Positions 33,369 to 42,499 of a DNA stretch of 64,000 nucleotides are shown piece by piece. The stretch comes from Pseudomonas sp. GTDB lineage: Bacteria; Pseudomonadota; Gammaproteobacteria; Pseudomonadales; Pseudomonadaceae. The DNA lies in assembly GCF_030698175.1 (NCBI RefSeq), contig NZ_JAUYNT010000021.1, positions 87,377 to 151,376 of the forward strand, read 5' to 3'. Each line of letters opens with the position of its first letter. Within the stretch, counting starts at the first letter, position 1. Made by a program: the position numbers and the translations under genes. The notes under the pieces were generated by a model. The model was not told where the DNA came from, searched no databases, and saw nothing but the letters and a program-made list of their open reading frames with translations.

Positions 33369-34169
33369 TCAGGCCGGCAGAGTCATCGAGTGCTTGAGCA
33401 CAAAGGCGCTCAACAGCTGGTTCAGCTGCTCCGGTTGGTCCAAGGGCGTGGCGTGACCCGAGTCGGCAATCACCACCAGCTCGGCATTACTCAGTTGCTC
33501 GACATAGCTCTGCTTGTAGGCCACCGGGGTGTAATCACGATCACCGGCCACCACCAGCAAGGGCGTCTTCAGCTCACGCACGGCCGCCAATGCCGACCAG
33601 CCGGGAATCGCGCGCATGGCATGCAGGTACGAGTGTCTATCATTGGTCGCGATGCGCTGGGCCAGCAAGTCCCGCAGGGCCCGCTGCTCGGGCTTGGGAA
33701 ACAGCCGCCCGGCCAGCACCCGGCCGAAACGCTCCAGCCCCAGCCAACGCACCATCGCCAGGCGCAACCAGATTTGCCCACGCACCCGCCAGCCAGTCAC
33801 CGGAAAGCTCGGGGCGGTGTTGATCAGCACTGCGGCACGCACCAGTTGCGGCTGCTCGGCCAGCAGCTGAAAGGTCAGCATGCCGCCCATCGACACCCCC
33901 ACCAGGATGCACGGCCCGATGCCCATGGCCTGAATAAACTCCGCCACGTCGGCGGCCAAGGCCGCCATGCTGGTGGGCGCCCGCAACGGCTCGCTCAGGC
34001 CATGGCCGCGCAAGTCGAGGGCATAGACCTGGCAAAAACTCGCCAAATGATCAATTTGTGGCTGCCAGTCAACCAATGAGGAGCCCAAACCATGTAACAA
34101 CAGCACTGGCGTGCCGCGACCTTGGCAAATATAAGCAAAGCGCCCCCCAGACAAATTTAAATAGGCCAT
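33369..34169 (-). CDS. Alpha/beta hydrolase
   Basis: 266 residues. Oxyanion motif LLLHGLGSS, LDLRGHGLSEP, nucleophile elbow GVSMGG (Ser), acid in VVAGDRDYTP and His in DSGHATPLDQPEQ. This resembles enol-lactone or haloperoxidase-type hydrolases, but the substrate is unknown. Divergent from the TetR gene across a 159-bp AT-rich gap, so it is a likely TetR target. Confidence 0.9.
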   Translation of the reverse strand: MAYLNLSGGRFAYICQGRGTPVLLLHGLGSSLVDWQPQIDHLASFCQVYALDLRGHGLSEPLRAPTSMAALAADVAEFIQAMGIGPCILVGVSMGGMLTFQLLAEQPQLVRAAVLINTAPSFPVTGWRVRGQIWLRLAMVRWLGLERFGRVLAGRLFPKPEQRALRDLLAQRIATNDRHSYLHAMRAIPGWSALAAVRELKTPLLVVAGDRDYTPVAYKQSYVEQLSNAELVVIADSGHATPLDQPEQLNQLLSAFVLKHSMTLPA

Positions 34170-34328
34170 TGATTAATCCTTAGTTAATATAAATAAAAGT
34201 CAGCCGCCTAATAACATCAAGCAAAAATCTAATTCATCGCTGAATAATAGTTACTTATGCGTTAGTCGTTATTTGCCTTAGCCCGGCAAAAAACTTAGAA
34301 TCAACCTTCAGCGCTTCGAGAGTCGATC

Positions 34329-34943
34329 ATGTTCAGCATCGCCAGCCCAACCCAAGCACGCAGCAAACAAGCGCTGGAGCGTTTTCTTAATGTGGCCGCC
34401 GAGCAGTTGGCAAATAACACGTTTGAAGAAACCGGCATTGCCCAACTGGCGCAATTGGCCGAGTCCTCGGTGGGCACTTTTTACCGCTTGCTCGGCGATA
34501 AAGATGTGCTGCTGTATGCCGTGCACTCACGCTTTGTCGACCAAGTGCAGGGCATTGTCGACACCCTCAGCGACGAGCTTAAGCACAGTGAACTGCCGCT
34601 TGACGAGCAGATTGAACGCTTTATCAGCAACGTAATTGTGCAATTCGACGGCAATGAAGGCCTGCTCCGGGCACTGATTCGGCGCAGTTCGGTTGACCTG
34701 CAATTTCGCCAGCGCTTTCACCATATCAACGCCTATATCAGCCAGGCCTTTTGTCAGCTGGTGTTGGCCCATGCCGCCGAGCTGCAACATCCGCAGCCGG
34801 CACAAGCCGCCGATCTCGCCGCCCATCTGCTGCTGGCCGGGATGAACTACTTCACCATGGTCGGAACTTTCGGCAGCACCCCACCGAAAGTTATTCCCCA
34901 TGAACTTGCCCGGTTTATCTGCAGTTATTTGCACAGCGCCTAA
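34329..34943 (+). CDS. TetR-family transcriptional regulator
   Basis: 204 residues. The N-terminal helix-turn-helix (ERFLNVAAEQLANNTFEETG, IAQLAQLAESSVGTFYRLLG) is characteristic; the C-terminal ligand domain is helical and divergent. The gene is divergent from an alpha/beta hydrolase and ends 3 bp before the convergent DUF1329 gene. I infer control of the hydrolase and possibly the DUF1329/DUF1302 pair. Confidence 0.9.
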   Translation: MFSIASPTQARSKQALERFLNVAAEQLANNTFEETGIAQLAQLAESSVGTFYRLLGDKDVLLYAVHSRFVDQVQGIVDTLSDELKHSELPLDEQIERFISNVIVQFDGNEGLLRALIRRSSVDLQFRQRFHHINAYISQAFCQLVLAHAAELQHPQPAQAADLAAHLLLAGMNYFTMVGTFGSTPPKVIPHELARFICSYLHSA

Positions 34944-34946
34944 TTA

Positions 34947-36308
34947 TTAGCGCACGCCATCGCGACGTAATTGTGCCGGGGTAAACTCGGTCGGCTTCAG
35001 GGCCAGATTGAATTGGGTGGCCGGTTCTTCATTGGACAATATGCCAATCACATAACGGCCGCCCATCAAGTCATATACCGCGTCACCCATGCTCCAGACT
35101 AACGGCTGATCGTAATAGTTGACGGTATAGGACTCGCCCAGGCGCCAGAGTTTGTCTTGGCCGTCAAAATGGTCGGCCACCAGGATCTGGTAGCTGTCCT
35201 CATCGAAGTACAGATCGCGCTGTTTGTACTGGTGGCGCTGCCCCGCCTTGAGCGTGGCCCGCACATGCCAGACCCGGTGCAGCTCGTAACGCAGCAGGTC
35301 GGGATTGACGTGGCCGACCTTGACGATGTCGCTGTACTTGTTGGTTTTCGCGGCGAGGCGGTAGTTGTTGTAGGGCACATACATTTCCTGCTTGCCCACC
35401 AGCTTCCAGTCGTATTTATCCGGCGCACCGGAAAACATGTCGAAGTTGTCGGTGGTGCGCATGCCCTCGGACGCCGTGCCGGGTGAGTCGTAGGCCACAT
35501 TCGGGGCCCGCCGCACGCGCCGCTGACCCGAGGCATAGAGCCAGGACAGGCGCGGTTCCTTGACCTGATTGAGCGTCTCATGCACCAGCAACTCGGTGCC
35601 GGCCAGGCGCGCCGGGGCCAATACCGACTGGCGGAAGTAGAAGAGGATATTGCCGTTGTCCTTGCTGTAGTCGCCAGCATCCTGGTTGAACAGAAACTGG
35701 TCTTCAATCTGGGTCATAAAATAGGCGCCACCGCTTTGCGGCACCGCCTGGGCGTAATGCCGCTTGGCGCTGTCACCGCGGTAGCGCGCCAGGTGATTCC
35801 ACAGCACTTCCAGCGCCGACTGGGGAATCGGAAAAGGCGTCGCAGTGTGAAAGTCCGCGATGCCGTTGCCTCCCTCGATCAGCTTGGCGCTGCCCGCATT
35901 GGCCTTGGCCGCCGCGTAGACCTTGTCGGGATACGAGGCCGAGCGCCGCGTCGGATAGACCTGCAACTTCCAGCTCTGCGGATAACGCTCGAGCATGGCC
36001 GCCTGGCCCGGGCTCAACTGCCCACGGTATTGGGCCAGGTTGGCACGACTGATACTGAGCAAGGGCTGGTCGGCCGCAAAAGGGTCGAGGTAACTGCCGC
36101 TGGCATCCAGGGCATCGCTGCGCTGGGCCAGGCCACCGGTCCAGGCCGGAATGCTGCCGGCGGCGTTGCCGGCCATCTCCGCGCCCATGGGCGTGAGGTC
36201 TTTACCCAGGCGGGCGGCTTGCTCGCTAGGCACCTGGGCTTGCAGTAACTGGCTGGCCAGCAAGCTCACCACGAGCAAGCCACTGGGCAAAAATTTGAGT
36301 GTGCGCAT
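34947..36308 (-). CDS. DUF1329 exported protein
   Basis: 453 residues; signal peptide ending near LLQAQ. DUF1329 features: LGKDLTPMGAEMAGNAAGSI, PAWTGGL, DPFAADQPLLSISRANLAQY, AYDSPGTASEGMRTTDNFDM and MYVPYNNYRL. These LolB-like proteins are nearly always next to DUF1302 porin-like genes and are linked with export or handling of hydrophobic compounds. It lies 16 bp after the DUF1302 gene. Confidence 0.93.
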   Translation of the reverse strand: MRTLKFLPSGLLVVSLLASQLLQAQVPSEQAARLGKDLTPMGAEMAGNAAGSIPAWTGGLAQRSDALDASGSYLDPFAADQPLLSISRANLAQYRGQLSPGQAAMLERYPQSWKLQVYPTRRSASYPDKVYAAAKANAGSAKLIEGGNGIADFHTATPFPIPQSALEVLWNHLARYRGDSAKRHYAQAVPQSGGAYFMTQIEDQFLFNQDAGDYSKDNGNILFYFRQSVLAPARLAGTELLVHETLNQVKEPRLSWLYASGQRRVRRAPNVAYDSPGTASEGMRTTDNFDMFSGAPDKYDWKLVGKQEMYVPYNNYRLAAKTNKYSDIVKVGHVNPDLLRYELHRVWHVRATLKAGQRHQYKQRDLYFDEDSYQILVADHFDGQDKLWRLGESYTVNYYDQPLVWSMGDAVYDLMGGRYVIGILSNEEPATQFNLALKPTEFTPAQLRRDGVR

Positions 36309-36324
36309 GATGGTCGATCCTCTC

Positions 36325-38076
36325 TCAGAAACTGTATTTGACGTTGAAGCTCAGGAAGTCGCGGTCGCTGCGTTTGTTCAGCAAACCGCCGCCGCTGTAG
36401 CCCACGTACTTGGCGCCCACCGTCAGGGATTCCTGGTAGATCGCATCGACTCCCACCGAGTAGCTCTTGGCATCCTCAACCAGGCCATTGGTCAGCTGCG
36501 GCGCCACCCCATGGATGCCGTATTGATAGCCGAGGCTGGGCACCAAATTGACCAGGTTGAAGGCGTTGCTGTAGGTCAGTTGCAGGTTGGTTTGCGCGCC
36601 ATAGGCACTGCTGGTGGCGGAGTAGTAATCGGTATCCGAGCCCAGGCCTTGCACCCGGCTGCCGACCAATTCAGAGGAGAGCAACGCCGAGTTGGCACCG
36701 AGGAAATCGGTAAAGTTGTAGAGCGCCACCAGCGAGGCCTGGTACATGTCCTTCTCGTGGTAACCGTCTAAGCGGCTGCCCACCGCCAGGCCTTGCCGAC
36801 TGCCGAGCAAGGCGCTGGGCAGGTATTCGTTGAGGCCCAGGGCAATCGGCGTGTCGGGTCGGTAGCTCAGCTCACCGGCCAGCGACAAGCCATTAAACAT
36901 ACTGTCGCCACCGATCGAGGTGTTGAAGCTGATGCCGAGCAGATCGCGCTTCTCCAGGTACTCGGCGTAGTAGCTGGCGCTGCTGGCGTTGGGCAGCACG
37001 CCGACCACCGGCAAGGTGACGGTGTCGCCAACGGTCAAGCCGAGCATCGGCACCTGCATGTTGTAACGCAGGTAGTAGAGGCCCAGTTCGGTTTCATTCA
37101 GCTGCGGCACGTACCAGCGCAAGGCGGCGCCGTACTGCGCGGCATGGTCGGCGTCGAGATCCTCGCCACGGGGCATAAAGGTGGTCGGCAGATAACCCTT
37201 GCGCAGGTTGTTAAGGAAACCGGCCGGCAAGGCATCGACGTAGGCCTGGGCCATGCCCGGACTGTCGAAGGCATTGCCGCCCGCCAGCGGCTCTTGCAGC
37301 GGCGGCACCGACAGGTAGTTGCAACCTTCGCCGAGCACATCGAGGGTCGAGTAGTAGGTGCCGCAGGGGTCGATTTTGGACTTTTCCCAGGCCCAGCCCG
37401 GTTGCCAATAGCCCTCGACGCTGAGGTTGTCGCGCAGCTCCAAGGAGCCATAAGCCATGAACGTCGGCATATAGGCTTCTTTCACTTCCGAGCCGGGCGC
37501 GCGCAGGGCATTGATGTCCACCGGGTTGGTGGCGCCAATGCCGTTTTGGTAGAACAGCGACTCGCCCCAGTTGATCACCTGCCGGCCCAACCGCGCATTC
37601 AGGGCGCGCTCGTCCAGCTCCCAGCTGCCGTAGACAAAGGCATCCAGCAAGTCGACGCTGGAGCCGGCCTCGTCAAGACCGTCATTGCTGATCTGCCGAT
37701 GCGGCAAGGTCTCGTCTTCCAGAACGTAGTCATAAAAGGCCCGCCCCCGGACGAACACGCCGTACTTGTCCTGAAAGCGCAGGTCCAGCTCCGACACGCC
37801 CTTGACCACTTCCGAGAACAGGTCGTGTTTGCTGAAGTTCAGGTCACCGTCATCCGAGTTGATCAACCCGGCGTTACTGCCGCGACCACCGTTGGCGCGG
37901 GCAATCAACTTGGCATCGCGCGCCTCCATGCGGTAACTCACGCCGTAGGACAGGGTGGTGTCCAGGGACATCGTCCAGTCGTCCTCGCGCAATTGAAACG
38001 CCTGCGCGGCGCCCAACGGCAAGGCGCTTAAGACCGCCAGACCGGCTAACGCCAGGGTCTTTACTTGATAGGTCAC
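36325..38076 (-). CDS. DUF1302 outer-membrane beta-barrel protein
   Basis: 583 residues, GTG start at 38076 with AGGAGG five bases upstream. Signal peptide (LAGLAVLSALPLGAAQA), then FQLREDDWTMSLDTTLSYGV, ARLGRQVINWGESLFYQNGI, and a C-terminal strand ending in Phe (FLSFNVKYSF) as in BAM substrates. DUF1302/DUF1329 pairs are abundant in Pseudomonas and are associated with hydrophobic substrate uptake or efflux. Palindromes GGAACACTTGTTCC and CGGAAT...ATTCCG upstream may be operators. Confidence 0.93.
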   Translation of the reverse strand: MTYQVKTLALAGLAVLSALPLGAAQAFQLREDDWTMSLDTTLSYGVSYRMEARDAKLIARANGGRGSNAGLINSDDGDLNFSKHDLFSEVVKGVSELDLRFQDKYGVFVRGRAFYDYVLEDETLPHRQISNDGLDEAGSSVDLLDAFVYGSWELDERALNARLGRQVINWGESLFYQNGIGATNPVDINALRAPGSEVKEAYMPTFMAYGSLELRDNLSVEGYWQPGWAWEKSKIDPCGTYYSTLDVLGEGCNYLSVPPLQEPLAGGNAFDSPGMAQAYVDALPAGFLNNLRKGYLPTTFMPRGEDLDADHAAQYGAALRWYVPQLNETELGLYYLRYNMQVPMLGLTVGDTVTLPVVGVLPNASSASYYAEYLEKRDLLGISFNTSIGGDSMFNGLSLAGELSYRPDTPIALGLNEYLPSALLGSRQGLAVGSRLDGYHEKDMYQASLVALYNFTDFLGANSALLSSELVGSRVQGLGSDTDYYSATSSAYGAQTNLQLTYSNAFNLVNLVPSLGYQYGIHGVAPQLTNGLVEDAKSYSVGVDAIYQESLTVGAKYVGYSGGGLLNKRSDRDFLSFNVKYSF

Positions 38077-38108
38077 GGTGACCTCCTGTTGTTGTTTTTA
38101 TCGGAATC

Positions 38109-38167
38109 GGAACACTTGTTCCCAATCAATCTAAACGCCAACAAGCGGAATTGGCAACCCTATTCCG
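38109..38167. promoter_or_regulatory. Palindromes upstream of the DUF1302 operon
   Basis: GGAACACTTGTTCC (38109-38122; 6-bp arms, 2-bp centre) lies 33-46 bp before the GTG, and CGGAAT-N10-ATTCCG (38146-38167) is further upstream. CGGAAT also recurs near 38333-38339 toward the PHA depolymerase gene. The 317-bp gap 38077-38393 has no gene. Regulator unknown. Confidence 0.45.
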
Positions 38168-38393
38168 AATTTTTTCTTGCGCCACTGATCGAGCCTGGGG
38201 CTTTGTGACCGTCCGTCGCCAGAGCCGTCGGCGATCACGGTTCAGGTAGCGGCTCTAGCCTGCCCTTTTGCCCGCCAGGCGCGCAGGTCGGCCAGGCAAA
38301 GTCCGAGGAAAAGCGAATCTCAGGCATTGACGGAATCGGAATATCAGTTTCATATTTAATGGGCAAGCCCCTAATAAAAACGGAGACGCCGCC

Positions 38394-39251
38394 ATGCCCA
38401 CTGCCCTAACTGCCCGTCTTGGACTCTGCTTAGCGCTGCTGCTGAGCAGCCTGCTGTGTACCTCGGCCTGGGCTGCATCGCCCTGTAGCGAGCGCAAACC
38501 CTTCTTGCTGATCCCCGGCAAGATCAGCTGCAGCCATCAATCCACCTGGGTGGCGTCTGGCCCGTTAAGCAGCCGTAAGGTGATTTACCAGGTGCCCAGC
38601 GGCACCCCGCCCGCCGGCGGTTGGCCGCTGGTGCTCTTCTATCAAGGGTCATTTTTTGCGCTGGACAGCTTCGTCTACTACAGCAACGAGTGGGCCGGGA
38701 AGCTCTACAACGAGGGCAAGACCATCAAGACCCTGCTCGACCATGGTTACGCGGTGATTGCCCCGAGCGCGCCGGCCGACCTGTTCTGGCAGACCAACAT
38801 CCCCGGCCTGTCGGGGGCGCTGTACGAAACCAGCACCGACTTCACCTTTATCAGCAACCTGCTCGAGGGCGTTCGCCAGGGTCGCTTCGGCCCGCTGAAT
38901 TCGCACCGCCAATACGCCACCGGGATTTCCAGCGGCGGCTATAACACCAGCCGGATGGCGGTGTCCTTCCCCGGCCAGTTCAAGGCGCTGGCGATTCACT
39001 CCGGCTCTTACGCCACCTGCTCAGGGCCACTGTGCGTGGTGCCCGACACCCTGCCGGCCGATCACCCGCCGACCACCTTCCTGCATGGCTTCATCGACAC
39101 CGTAGTGCCGTGGTGGAGCATGGATATGTATTACGACCGCCTGCTGCAGCAGGGCATCGAAACCAGCCGCTACACCGAACCCCTGGGCAACCATGAATGG
39201 TTTGCCGCGTCGCCAGGCATCATCCTCGCCTGGTTCAACGCCCACCCTTGA
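38394..39251 (+). CDS. phaZ: Extracellular medium-chain-length PHA depolymerase
   Basis: 285 residues with signal peptide (LCLALLLSSLLCTSAWA). The lipase box is GISSG with Ser179; Asp235 (HGFIDTVV) and His267 (GNHEWF) complete a triad. This spacing equals that of the P. fluorescens GK13 mcl-PHA depolymerase as I remember it (Ser172, Asp228, His260), shifted by 7. Other features are GGWPLVLFYQGSFF (oxyanion strand) and several Cys. Expected to hydrolyse extracellular polyhydroxyoctanoate-type granules. Function rests on family match, not assay. Confidence 0.88.
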   Translation: MPTALTARLGLCLALLLSSLLCTSAWAASPCSERKPFLLIPGKISCSHQSTWVASGPLSSRKVIYQVPSGTPPAGGWPLVLFYQGSFFALDSFVYYSNEWAGKLYNEGKTIKTLLDHGYAVIAPSAPADLFWQTNIPGLSGALYETSTDFTFISNLLEGVRQGRFGPLNSHRQYATGISSGGYNTSRMAVSFPGQFKALAIHSGSYATCSGPLCVVPDTLPADHPPTTFLHGFIDTVVPWWSMDMYYDRLLQQGIETSRYTEPLGNHEWFAASPGIILAWFNAHP

Positions 39252-39312
39252 GTCATAGGCCGCCGGCCCGGTACAGCTATAGCCTGGCGAACCGGGCCTG
39301 GTATTGGGCTGT

Positions 39313-40185
39313 TCAGTGCAACAAGAACGCCGCGACCCGCTGCGCCGAATCCTCGGGGTCTTGCTGCATAAAGCAGTGACCGCCGGCCACGGTTTGCCCG
39401 CTGACGTGGGAGCTAAGCGCCGACCAGCGCGCCACTGCGGTGGCAATAAAGGGATAAGTCTGCAGGCCGTAAATCACCTGGGTGGGGATTTGCACCTTGG
39501 CCAGTGACGACCACAGGCGCTTGGGGAAGGAGCCGAAGATATCCGCCTCGCGGCTCGGCCGGCATTTCAGCTCGACGCCGGCCTCCAGCGATTTGAGGCC
39601 GTGCTCGACATAGGCCCACAGAGCTTGATCAGTCCAGCCTTTAAACATGCCGCGACCGTGCAAGGCATCGAACGCCGCCTGCCGCGATGGCCATTGCCGG
39701 CGGCGGGTACGGGCCTTGCTGGCCATGCTGTTACGGCGGTACAAACCGACCACATCGGACAACGCCATCACGCCGATCATCGCCGGGGTAAAGAGCACCG
39801 GATCGAGCAACACCGCGCGGCTAAACAGCCCCGGTTGTTTGGCCAGCATCAGGCTGGTCAGCACTCCGCCAAAGCTGTGGCCCACGGCGTAAGTGGGCAC
39901 TGCGCCGTAAATCCCCCGACCGGCATTAAAGGCTTCCAAGGCCAGGGCGGCGCTGCGGTTCCAACCGTGAAAACGGCCGCCGTGATCGCTGTCGCCATGG
40001 CCCTGAACGTCGCACAGCCAGAGGTCAAAATCGGCCGCCAGCAGGCGCAGCAAGGGCTCATAGGTGCGCCCGCAAAAACCGTTGCCATGCAGAAAATGCA
40101 GCAGCGGTTTACCCGACGGCGGCGTATGCCAGCCCCGCAAGGTAAAACCCGCCGAGCAGGCGTGTGACCACGGCAGTAACAACAT
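39313..40185 (-). CDS. Alpha/beta hydrolase
   Basis: About 290 residues from the ATG at 40185 (MLLLPWSHACSAGFTLRGWH); a TTG at 40254 would add 23 residues, and no strong ribosome site settles it. Motifs: LLHFLHGNGFCGRTYEPLLR, GHGDSDHGG, nucleophile GHSFGG, and C-terminal AGGHCFMQQDPEDSA with the catalytic His. The His-Gly-Asn-Gly-Phe oxyanion region is typical of a Pseudomonas-conserved hydrolase of unknown substrate. Cytoplasmic. Confidence 0.88.
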   Translation of the reverse strand: MLLLPWSHACSAGFTLRGWHTPPSGKPLLHFLHGNGFCGRTYEPLLRLLAADFDLWLCDVQGHGDSDHGGRFHGWNRSAALALEAFNAGRGIYGAVPTYAVGHSFGGVLTSLMLAKQPGLFSRAVLLDPVLFTPAMIGVMALSDVVGLYRRNSMASKARTRRRQWPSRQAAFDALHGRGMFKGWTDQALWAYVEHGLKSLEAGVELKCRPSREADIFGSFPKRLWSSLAKVQIPTQVIYGLQTYPFIATAVARWSALSSHVSGQTVAGGHCFMQQDPEDSAQRVAAFLLH

Positions 40186-40298
40186 GAAAAGACCCGCTTT
40201 AGAGAGTCTGTCCAGTCTAACCGGCCCGTCGGTACAAGGAAAATCGCGCGACAACTGCTAGGATGGCCGCCGACTTCTCTGCTACGTCTCGAGCGCCC

Positions 40299-40946
40299 AT
40301 GGACATCTCCAGCCTGATTGACCTGTTTTTGCACCTAGACAGCCATCTCGACACCCTGATCAGCCAGTACGGCGTGTGGGTTTACGCCATCCTGTTTTTG
40401 GTGATTTTTTGCGAAACCGGGTTGGTGGTGATGCCGTTTCTGCCCGGCGACTCGCTGCTGTTTATCGCCGGCGCCGCCGCCACCCACAGCGGCCTCGACC
40501 CCTGGCTGCTGGCCGGCTGCCTGTTTGTCGCGGCAGTGCTGGGCGACAGTTGCAACTACTGGGTTGGGCGACGTTATGGGGTGCGCTTATTTGAGCGCGG
40601 CAACTCGAAAATATTCCGCCGCGACTACCTGCTGCGCACCGAAATCTTCTATGCCGACCACGGTGCCAAGACCGTCACCCTGGCGCGCTTTCTGCCGATT
40701 CTGCGCACCTTTGCGCCCTTCGTCGCCGGCCTCAGCCGCATGCCCTACGGCCAGTTCGTCAGCTACAGCGTGCTCGGCAGTGTGCTGTGGATCGGCGGCC
40801 TGATTACCCTCGGCTATCAGTTCGGTAATGTGCCCTTTATCAAACAGAACCTGACCCTGTTGATCCTTATCATCATCGGCCTGTCGCTGGTTCCGATGCT
40901 GCTCGGCTGGTGGCATCAGCGCCGGCAAAGCGCGCCGGCGGGCTAA
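40299..40946 (+). CDS. DedA-family membrane protein
   Basis: 215 residues from the ATG at 40299. SNARE-associated/VTT domain: YGVWVYAILFLVIFCETGLV, MPFLPGDSLLFIAGAAA, GDSCNYWVGRRYG, FLPILRTFAPFVAGLSRMPY and SVLWIGGLITLGYQFG, with four to six hydrophobic segments. DedA proteins help recycle undecaprenyl phosphate or flip phospholipids at the inner membrane; E. coli homologues are partly redundant. The next gene starts 7 bp downstream. Confidence 0.94.
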   Translation: MDISSLIDLFLHLDSHLDTLISQYGVWVYAILFLVIFCETGLVVMPFLPGDSLLFIAGAAATHSGLDPWLLAGCLFVAAVLGDSCNYWVGRRYGVRLFERGNSKIFRRDYLLRTEIFYADHGAKTVTLARFLPILRTFAPFVAGLSRMPYGQFVSYSVLGSVLWIGGLITLGYQFGNVPFIKQNLTLLILIIIGLSLVPMLLGWWHQRRQSAPAG

Positions 40947-40953
40947 CACGGCG

Positions 40954-41313
40954 ATGTTTGTACTGCTTGAGTCCACCGATCACAGCTTCATCAAGGAACT
41001 GCACGAGAGCCTGCAAGCCTACGGCATCGTTTGCCTGGTCAGCGATCTGGGCAGCGGCGCGGACGGCAACCAGCACTTCGCCATTCAGCTGGCCGTCTAT
41101 TCGCAGATGGAGCGCGCCCGCCGCCTACTGTTCCACAGCGCAGACTTTGCCCGCTCGCTGCACCCGGAGTTTCTGCCGGCCCTGCAGCAGATCCGCGAGG
41201 TGCCCCGGCAACAGCTGCTGCGCTGGTTAACCTCGACCTGGGCGCTGCGCTTAACCGCCCTCTGTCTGGCGGCGGTGGTGCTCGGGCTACTGGGCGACGC
41301 GCTGCTCAAATAG
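40954..41313 (+). CDS. Small protein with C-terminal membrane helix, unknown function
   Basis: 119 residues, 7 bp after dedA and probably co-transcribed. The N-terminal half (MFVLLESTDHSFIKELHESL ... YGIVCLVSDLGSGADGNQHF) resembles DUF2007-type signal-transducing or PII-like small domains, and the C-terminus has one membrane helix (LRLTALCLAAVVLGLLGDAL). It may assist DedA, but that is inference from position. Confidence 0.75.
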   Translation: MFVLLESTDHSFIKELHESLQAYGIVCLVSDLGSGADGNQHFAIQLAVYSQMERARRLLFHSADFARSLHPEFLPALQQIREVPRQQLLRWLTSTWALRLTALCLAAVVLGLLGDALLK

Positions 41314-41320
41314 CCGAGCA

Positions 41321-42286
41321 TTAACTTAGCCGACACGCGGCTAAACCCAGGCGCAACGCCGCCGCGTCCTGGGCCTGGCTAAAGATCAACTCAAGGCGCG
41401 AATCGTTGCGCCACTCGGTGCTGCGCCAATGCGGCGCTTGGCCGTCCAACATGTTGGCCGACAGCCAACCGGCGTTGGTCTGCAGCACCAGTTTGGCCCG
41501 CCGCCAAGGCAGGCTGGCCAGCCATTGCTGCAGGCGCATCAGCTCGAACTGCTGACTCGGGTGCCAGCGCCAGCCGATGCTCCAGCCTTCCGGTTGCACT
41601 TGAATCAGGCAAATCGGCTGACTGGTATCGGTCCAGACCTGCGCCATTGGCGCCGCCCCTTGCGGCAGTTGCAACGCTTCATTGGCCGGTTGCGCCTGCG
41701 CGGCAAAACCCGGCAACTGCTCCAGCTCGAGCTGGCCTTGGGTGGTCCAGTGCAAGGGCGTGACCGGCAACTGCGCCTGCAGCCTGGTACGCACGGCGGC
41801 GTCCAGACCTTCGGCCTTATTCAGCAACAACAAACCGGCTAACGCCAATGCATCCTGTTGATTGTCCGGCAGCGGCTGACCGGCAGCCAATGCCGCCGCA
41901 TCCAGCACCAGCACCGGCGGTTGCAGCGCCAATACGCCAAGCCAGGGCGGCTCGGCCAACTGGCGCAATAACTCGGCCGGATGGCCCAGCCCGGAAGGCT
42001 CGATAAACAACCGGTCCGGCTCGGCTTGGCGTAACAAGCGTGCCAGACCAATCTGAAACGGCGCGCCATTCACGCAGCACAGGCAGCCACCGGCCACCTC
42101 CGACAGGCTGATGCCATCGGCACTGGTGGTCAGCAACGCCTGATCCAGACCCACCAGACCAAACTCATTAATCAGCACCGCCCAGCGCTCAGCCACCGGC
42201 TTGTGCGCCAGCAGATGGCGCAACAAACTGGTTTTACCGGCGCCCAAGGGCCCGGCAATCAGGTGCGTGGGAATATTGCTCAGCAT
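41321..42286 (-). CDS. COG0523 (CobW/YjiA-like) metallochaperone GTPase
   Basis: 321 residues. Walker A GPLGAGKT (12-19), Walker B-like FIEPSGLGHP, the conserved metal motif GGCLCC (Cys68, Cys70, Cys71) and LLNKAEG for guanine recognition. The C-terminal CobW_C domain is short and lacks a His-rich tail. Family members deliver metals (Zn, Co) to client proteins using GTP. No Zur-like site was seen upstream; a second, longer COG0523 gene (zigA) is 2 kb away. Confidence 0.92.
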   Translation of the reverse strand: MLSNIPTHLIAGPLGAGKTSLLRHLLAHKPVAERWAVLINEFGLVGLDQALLTTSADGISLSEVAGGCLCCVNGAPFQIGLARLLRQAEPDRLFIEPSGLGHPAELLRQLAEPPWLGVLALQPPVLVLDAAALAAGQPLPDNQQDALALAGLLLLNKAEGLDAAVRTRLQAQLPVTPLHWTTQGQLELEQLPGFAAQAQPANEALQLPQGAAPMAQVWTDTSQPICLIQVQPEGWSIGWRWHPSQQFELMRLQQWLASLPWRRAKLVLQTNAGWLSANMLDGQAPHWRSTEWRNDSRLELIFSQAQDAAALRLGLAACRLS

Positions 42287-42365
42287 GCTTGGGCTCGGTT
42301 TTGGGCTAAGTTGGCGAAATGATGATTATGCTGCCGCCTTTATGGGCGACAGGAAAGTGCCGTGT

Positions 42366-42418
42366 AGGGTCTGTTGCCATTTCATCACGCGGCTTGCGCT
42401 GAAACGGCAACAGACCCT
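42366..42418. repeat. Short inverted-repeat element, AGGGTCTGTTGCC arms (copy 2)
   Basis: 53 bp with perfect 13-bp inverted arms; extended arm sequence (ATTTC / GAAAC) matches copy 1 at 22282-22339 in reverse orientation. Loop sequences differ but share CGCGGCT. Confidence 0.75.
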
Positions 42419-42499
42419 AAAGTCGCGCGGTTTATTTTTGGCGCTGCCCGTTATGGATTGATGGCCGATTTCGTAGAGTGGGCTTAAGGTCGGGCATTT

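Noticed and set aside
36793..38031. 412-codon open frame opposite DUF1302
   Set aside because: Low-complexity translation with no domain; the minus-strand gene has signal peptide, ribosome site and family features.
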